DNA of 64,000 nucleotides from Symbiodinium natans. Lineage: Eukaryota; Sar; Dinophyceae; Suessiales; Symbiodiniaceae. Shown piece after piece: positions 56,001 to 63,167 of this stretch. A program made the translations under genes and the position numbers. A model generated the notes under the pieces. The model made no database searches and was not told where the DNA came from. It was given only the letters and a program-made list of their open reading frames with translations. How positions within the stretch are numbered: position 1 is the first letter of the stretch; each line of letters begins with the position of its first letter. The stretch covers positions 177,126 to 241,125 of the forward strand of contig CAJNDS010002612.1 in NCBI GenBank assembly GCA_905221605.1, read 5' to 3'.

Positions 56001-59000
56001 GATCTGAGAGAAGAGTTGAAAGTCGAAGTGTGAGTACAAATGAGTGGGGGGGGAGATTTAACATAATTGAGAGTAGAGTTAAATGTCGAATTGTGAGTAC
56101 AAATGAGGGGGGGTGGGATTTAGAAATATCTCTGAGAGAAGAGTTGAACGTCGAGGTGTGTGAACAAATGAGGGGGGGTGTGATTTAAAATAAACCGGAG
56201 AGAAGAATAGAAACTCGAAGTGTGGGGAGAAATGAGTGAGGTGAGAGGAGAAATGAGGGGGGTGAGATTTAACATATTTGACAGTAGAGTTGAATGTTGA
56301 AGTGTGAGTACAAATGAGGGGGGGGTGGGATTTCAAAATATCTCTGAGAGAAGAGTTGAAAGTCGAGGTGTGAGTACAAATGAGTGGGGGTGAGATTTCA
56401 CATAGTTGAGAGGCGTGAGTACAAATGAGTGGGGGCGAGAATTAACATAATTGAGAGTAGAGTTGAATGTCGAAGTGTGAGTACAAAGGAGGGGGGGTGG
56501 GATTGAACAAGACCTCTGAGAGAAGAGTTGAATGTCGAAGTGTGAGTACAAATGAGGGGGGGGGTGAGATTTAACATAATTGACAGTAGAGTTGAATGCC
56601 GAAGTGTGAGTACAAAGGAGGGGGGTGGGATTTAACAAGACGTCTGAGAGAAGAGTTGAATGTCGAAGTGTGAGTACAAATGAGGGGGGGTGAGATTTAA
56701 CATAATTCAGAGTAGAGTTGAATGTCGAAGTGTGAGTACAAATGAGGGGGGGTGGGATTTAGAAATATCTCTGAGAGAAGAGTTGAAAGCCGAGGTGTGA
56801 GTACAAATGAGTGGGGGTGAGATTTAACATAATTGAGAGTAGGGTTGAATGTCGAAGTGTGAGTACAAATGAGGGGGGGTGGGATTCAGAAATATCTCTG
56901 AGAGAAGAGTTGAAGGTCGAGGTGTGAGGACAAATGAGGGGGGTGTGATTTAAAATAATCGGAGAGAAGAATTGAAACTCGAAGTGTGGGGAGAAATGAG
57001 TGAGGTGAGAGGAGATATGAGGGGGGTGAGATTTAACATAATTGAGAGTAGAGTTGAATGTCGAAGTGTGAGTACATATGAGGGCGGGGTGGGATTTAAA
57101 AAAACATCTCTGAGAGAAGAGTTGAAAGTCGAGGTGTGAGTACAAATGAGAGGTGTGAGGACAAATGAAGGGGGTGTGATTTAAAATAATCCGCAGAAGA
57201 GAATTGAAACTCGAAGTGTGAGGAGAAATGAGTGAGGTGAGAGGAGAAATGAGGGGGGTGAGGTTTAACATCATTGACAGTAGAGTTGAATGTCGAAGTG
57301 TGAGTACAAATGAGGGGGGGTGGGATTTAGAAATATCTCTGAGAGAAGAGTTGAAAGTAGAGGTGTGAGTACAAATGAGAGGTGTGAGGACAAATGAAGG
57401 GGGCGTGATTTAACATAATCCGGAGAGAAGAATTGAAGCTCGAAGTGTGGGGAGGAATGAGTGAGGTGAGAGGTGAAATAATTGACAGTAGAGTTGAATG
57501 TCGAAGTGTGAGTACAAATGAGGGGGGGTGGGATTTAGAAATATCTCTGAGAGAAGAGTTGAAAGCAGAGGTGTGAGTACAAATGAGAGGTGTGAGGACA
57601 AATGAAGGGGGTGTGATTTAACATAATCCGGAGAGAAGAATTGAAACTCGAAGTGTGGGGAGAAATAAGTGAGGTGAGAGGTGAAATGAGGGGGGTGAGA
57701 TTTAATATAATTGAGAGTAGAGTTGAATGTCGAAGTGTGAGTACTAATGAGAGGGGGTGGGATTTAGAAATATCTCTGAGAGAAGAGTTGAAAGTCGAGG
57801 TGTGAGGACAAATGAGGGGGGTGTGATTTATCGGTGCAAAATAGTTTCTGAATCTCGCGGAATAGTTTCTGAATCGGTTGAAAATAGTTCCTGAATCGCG
57901 CGGAATAGTTTCTGAACCGCACGGAATAGTTTCTGAACCGTAGTTTCTGAATCGCGGGAGTTTCCTGAATCTGAGCAAACAGTTTCTGAATAGGTTCGAA
58001 ATAGTTTCTGAATCCGAGAGAATAGTTGCTGAACCGCAGTTTCTGAACCGGACCAAGTAGTTTCTGAATCGGACGAAATAGTTTCTGAACCGTAGTTTCT
58101 GAATCGGGGGTAGTTTCTGAATCCGTGTTTGTTCCCCCCCCCCCCAAAAAAAAAAAAAAAGCCCTCCAAGGCCCGCCTTGGTGAGTGGGGCCAGGCAGTT
58201 GGTGGTGCAGGAGGCGTTGGAGACCTCGGCCGCTTGGCGGCGGGGGATGCGAGGTAAGTAGGGTTTGAGGGTTTTAGGGGCTTTAGGGGTTTTAGGGGTT
58301 TTAGGGGTTTTAGGGGTTTTAGGGGTTTTAGGGGTTTTAGGGGTTTTAGGGGTTTTAGGGTTTAGGGTTTAGGGTTCGCGGTTTAGGGTAGAGGAATAAG
58401 GGACGATGGCCTCAGCTCTTGGAATGCCGCGGAGTCTGAAGCTTGCAGCGGATCTTGTGCATAGCAACAACTACCGCAACAAGCAAGCTTCTAAGATCGC
58501 ACCCCTTGTTGCAATCCTAGAGGGGTGCGTCGTACTACTGGAAATTCACCGCATGTCCCTAAGGTCGTACCTCTCTCCGCTGCCCCTCCACCTGAAGCCT
58601 CAGGACTGTGAAAGGTTCACACCAAAGGGAGCAGAAGTCTACCGAAGACGCCAGCTTAACCCAAACCCTGAAAAGGGTTTAGGGTTTAGGGTTTAGGGTT
58701 TAGGGTTTAGGGTTTAGGGCTTAGGGCTTAGGGTTTAGGGTTTAGGGTTTAGGGTTTAGGGTTTAGGGTTTAGGGTTTAGGGTTTAGGGTTTAATATTTC
58801 GAAGCTAGGTTGAGGCTCAGGGGCTTCAGGTTTTCTTGTCGGGGTTCAGGGGTAAAGGCCAAAACGAAGCCAAGGGGCCACGGTGTCTGTCTTCTTGTAC
58901 TCCGTGTGGTTCACGCCCACGACGTACATGGGGACATCATCCTCCCAGCCAAGCGCTTGCTGCTTCAGGGGTTTTGAACCTTTCATCTCTCTTTGGTGCA

Positions 59001-62000
59001 AAGACTCCATAAGACGTCACCCGAGGAACTTCCTTAAGAGGCTCCCCACAATCCCAGGGTTTAGGGTTCACGGTTTTTTTCAGTCTTCGGGCTTAAGGCT
59101 TTGAAATTTTGGGATTCCCCCCAGACTTAGGGTTTAGGGTTTTAGGGATTTAGAATTTGGGGTCACCTTTTCTGGGGTCGTCTTGGGACTAGACAATCTA
59201 GAAACTTGTGGGCTCCGATACCCTTCCAAACTCTGAAGCCCCACCGACCACTCTCTATATACTGAACCCCAATGCCTTCAACCCAAAACCCTGAAAGCCC
59301 TGAACCCCAAGCCCAAAACCTAGGCCGTGGATCCATAGAACCCTAAACCCTAAACCCTAAACCCTAAACCCTAAACCCTAAACCCTAAACCCTAAACCCT
59401 AAACCCTAAACCCTAAACCCTAAACCGCAACCCCCCTTACGCTCAGAGGCATCTCCTTGGGCGGTGCAGAGATGATGACCTTCGGCCGGCTCGCGAGTAG
59501 TTCATAGCGGGGCTTCTAATGCGAGGTTGGAGGATTCAGGGTTGAGGGCTTAGTAGGGTTTAGGGTTTAGGGTTTAGGGTTTAGGGTTTAGGGTTTAGGG
59601 TTTAGGGTTTAGGGTTTAGGGTTTAGGGGTTCAAGGGCCTTCGGGTTTGGGGCTAAAGGGCTTAGGGCGGGAGATGATGACGTTCAGTGGGCCGTCTGAC
59701 CTGGTTGAGGGGTTTGGGGTTTGGGTTTTTGGGGCTTGGGCGTCAGGGGGTTGGGGTCTGAAAGTTTAGGGTTTGGGTTTTGAGCACAGGATAGCTTAGC
59801 GTTTGCCCGTAGGGTTTGGGTTTCGAGTATGACTTCACGTTTAGGGCTGAGGGGTTTTGGGGCGCACCGAGCTCTAGCTCAGAGTTTCGGACTCAGAGCG
59901 GCATGGCCCGCCCCCACCCCCCCCCCTAAACTATACTTGGAGGTTCGCGGTACTTAATAACAATATAAGCCCCTTCATTACCCTAGAATGGTTATAAGTG
60001 GGTTATAAGTGCAATTAATATTTGGTTAGTAACTACCATGAGCCTCCAAGTAATTAGTGGCCATGCGGATACCAACCGTTCCCCATCCGAGGCAAGACCG
60101 GCGGTCTGGGGCTTCAGGGTTTAGGGTTAAGGGGTCAATGGCTCAAGGTTTAGGGTTTAGGGTTTAGGGTTTAGGGTTTAGGGTTTAGGGGTTAGGGTTT
60201 AGGGTTTAGGTTTCAGGGTTCAGGGTTTAGGGTTTGGGGTTCGGGGTTTAGGGTTTAGGGTGTGCGGCTTAGGGGTTGGGGTTTAGGGTCTTACGACCCC
60301 AAACTCCACACCCTGAGCCGTAAACACTGCACCTCCCACCCCCCGATTCACAGCTGCGCCTTCTTGGCTCCGCCACCAAGGTGCAACTCAGCCTCCAAGG
60401 TCGTTTAGGGTTCAGAGCTCGGGGTTTAGGGTTTAGGGTCTGGGGTTTAGGGTTTAGGGTTTGGGGTTTGGGGTTTAGGGTTTGGGGTTTAGGGTTTAGG
60501 GTTTAGGGTTGAGGGTTAGGATTTTAAAGGGGGGTTTAGGGGTTCAGGGATTTCGTTCATGGGCTTGAGGGGCTAGGGTTGAGCTTTTGGGGGCAAGGGT
60601 CTCGGTGGTCGCTTCAGGCTTCGAGAGGGCTAGGGCTTAGGGCCTAGGGCTTAGGGTTTAGGGTTTAGGGTTTGGGGTTTAGGGTTTAGGGTTTAGGGTT
60701 TAGGGTTTAGGGTTTAGGGTTTTCAGGTGTCCAGGGTCGAAGACCCGCACCTGGAAGCCCTGCATCAAAGTACTTCGATTTGGGCAGGTTCAGACCCGTC
60801 AAAGCCCCGAAACCTTGAACCTTGAGCCCTACAACCCTAAAAACCTAGAAAATAAAAATGAAGAATAAATACAACAACAGCCCTAAAAACCGAAGCCCTA
60901 AAACCAAATCTGCAAAGCCCCTCCCGCATGCCTTCTCCTTGGTGGTGAAGACACCTAGGACAAGGAAGTAGTCCCCTCAACCACAAATCCCCGAAAGCCT
61001 GGACAGGGCTTAGGGGCTCAGCCCTAAAACCCCGATTCCTAAACCCTAAACCCTAAAGGTATTCGCGGCTGGAGACTACACACGGAACTCCGTGCTGTCT
61101 CATTGAAGGTGGACGTGGCGGTTTGATCTAAATTATGAGTCCTTCTCCGCTAGACCCGAGAACCTACACTATAAAGCCCAAACCCCGCAAAGGCCCTAAA
61201 CCCTAACGAAAAATCTGGCAACCCTAAACACCCTCAAGACCCTAAAAGCCTCTTTGTATCAAACCTCGCACCTAACCCTAAACCCTAAACCCTAAACCTG
61301 AAGACCCCAAAAAACCCTTAGCCCGTACCGCTGGCTCTGTATGCCAAGCTGCCTGTGGACTCGCAGACCTCAGGAAGCTTCAGGAGCCAAGAAAGGCAGG
61401 GTTCAGGGATCAGGGTTTAGGATTCAGGCCTTTAGGGGGTTTTAGGGGTTTACGGAGTTTTAGGGGGTTTTAGCGGGGTTTTAGGGGGGGTGTTACAGCG
61501 GGTTTAGGGGGTTAGGGTTTAGGGTTTCGGGGTTTGGGTTTAGGATTCCGGGTTCAGGGCTTCTTGGGTATCGCTCGGTTGTAACCAAGAATTGAGCTTT
61601 GGGGGTAGCTAGGCCTCAGGCTCAGGAAGTGACGTGCAGGGACGGGGTGCGACGGGGGATTGCATGGGCGGCTCGAACATCGACGTCTGCCGACGAAGCC
61701 CTGACCCCAAACCTTTAAACTTCATAATCCTTGAGCCCTCTTACGAAGGTTTCCATCAAAACTACACCCTAAACCCGGAAACCCCTAGACCCTAACGTAC
61801 ACCCTAAACCCTGAAACCCCCCAAACCCAGAACCCTAAACCCGACTGCAAGCTCCCTCGCAGCCACGGCACGTAGTCAGCCCCTGTGGCGCCCCACTTGA
61901 TGGACGCTGGGTCCTCTCATCTTCCAACGTCGGGATGAGCGTTCAGGGGTGTAGGGTTTAGGGTTTCAGGTTGAGGGTTGAGGGTTTGGGGGTTCAGGGC

Positions 62001-63128
62001 TTGGGGGTTCAAGAATTTCGGGTTTAGGGCTGAGCATTTGCAGCTTTATGGCTGCCAAGGGAAGGAGAAGGCGAAGCTTCATCGGATTCAGGGTCTGGGC
62101 TTTTTTTTGCCCCAAGCCTTGCGGCTTTAGGGTGGTACCCGCTTAGGGATTCTTCTTGGTGAGCTCTGGGAGTCGTCCGTCCTTCTCATGGAAAACAGCG
62201 ATGTCCTTGCCATTGACGACCTGCAGGCGGCAAGGGGTTTGGGGTTTAAACCCTAAGCCCTAAACCCTAAACCCGAAGCATTTAGGGCGAGGGGGGGTGA
62301 ACTGACTGAGCTCATGCCCGCGGCTTGGGCTCACCCTGAAGCCCAACACCCTAAAGCCCTCTACTTGAAGCCCCTACCTAAACCCTAAAAATCGCAGCCA
62401 ACCCTAGCTAAATCCCCCAAACTTGGGATGTTCCCCCTTTTACTAACCGTAATCCCTATTAGTACTATCGTAATCCCTATTAAGTACTGTTTAGTAGGGA
62501 ATATCGTAATCCCTATTAAGTACTGTTAGTATTCAGGGGAACATCCCAACCCCAAACCCTAAAGCTGCCGGAAGTGCCAAGAAAGTCGAGTCGCCAGGAA
62601 CTCCTTGCCGTCGACCTCCTTGCACGCGACGGTGCCCGCGAAGGTCTTGTGGACGCTGTCATACTTCAGCTGATAGACCATGTACTTGAGGTCCTTGGCA
62701 AAAATTAGGTTTTTTCGGTTTTGGGTTCTCCAGGGTTTTGGGTTTAGGGTTTGAGGTCCTTGCTGAAAAGCTTGGGCTTACGGTTCTTCTCCGAGGGATC
62801 TGGGTTTAGGGTTTAAGGTTTAGGGTTTAGGGTTTAGGGTTTAGGGTGTAGGGCTTAGGGTTTAGGGTCTAGGGTCTAGGGTCTAGGGTCTAGGGTTTAG
62901 GGTTTAGGGTTTAGGGTTTAGGGTTTAGGGTTTAGGGTTCAATGCTGCCGTGATCATGTTCTCGCAACCTCGAACCCCGAACCCGAAGCGCTAGGTAGGG
63001 CCCCGCGACCATGAAGGGGTCGTTGATGGCCTTGACCTCGCACGCGCGCACCGCACGTGTAAGTCTTTGGGCTTGGGAGGGCGTTTTGGGGTTTAGGGGT
63101 GAGCCCCCTAAACCTTTCGGAGTAGGGT

Positions 63129-63167
<39 letters not shown>

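Larger units (their letters stand above)
50276..58145. mobile_element. Composite insertion in GAPDH intron 11 with inverted minisatellite ends
   Basis: The left end has a C-run and then repeats of CGCGGATTCGGAAACTAAAAG (50285-50410). The right end has AATAGTTTCTGAATCGCG-type repeats (57835-58120) followed by a C-run and an A-run. Reverse-complemented, the right repeats read GATTCAGAAACTA, so the two ends are the same motif in opposite orientation. Between them lie a 4 kb minus-strand coding block and a 2.7 kb satellite. I infer one inserted unit. Target-site duplication was not identified, so the exact ends are uncertain. Confidence 0.45.
49674..58176 (-). other. GAPDH intron 11, 8.5 kb
   Basis: Lies between the exons carrying the active-site Cys and His. 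It is many times longer than the other GAPDH introns (148 nt to about 1.5 kb). It contains AT and GATA/GAAA microsatellites (49.73-50.06 kb), CCCTAAA repeat (50.16-50.27 kb) and the composite insertion at 50.28-58.14 kb. The two flanking exons join in frame (TK-VVHEKFG). Confidence 0.85.

Noticed and set aside
54969-58169. Many minus-strand ORFs (SFVLTLRHSTLLS-type, and RFRNYGSET-type)
   Set aside because: They repeat with the satellite and minisatellite periods and are not conserved protein.
59670-59700. Second copy of the GAPDH VIIS exon
   Set aside because: GAGATGATGACGTTCAGTGGG resembles the reverse strand of exon 9 over about 20 bases only, and exon 9 at 59456-59479 fits better.
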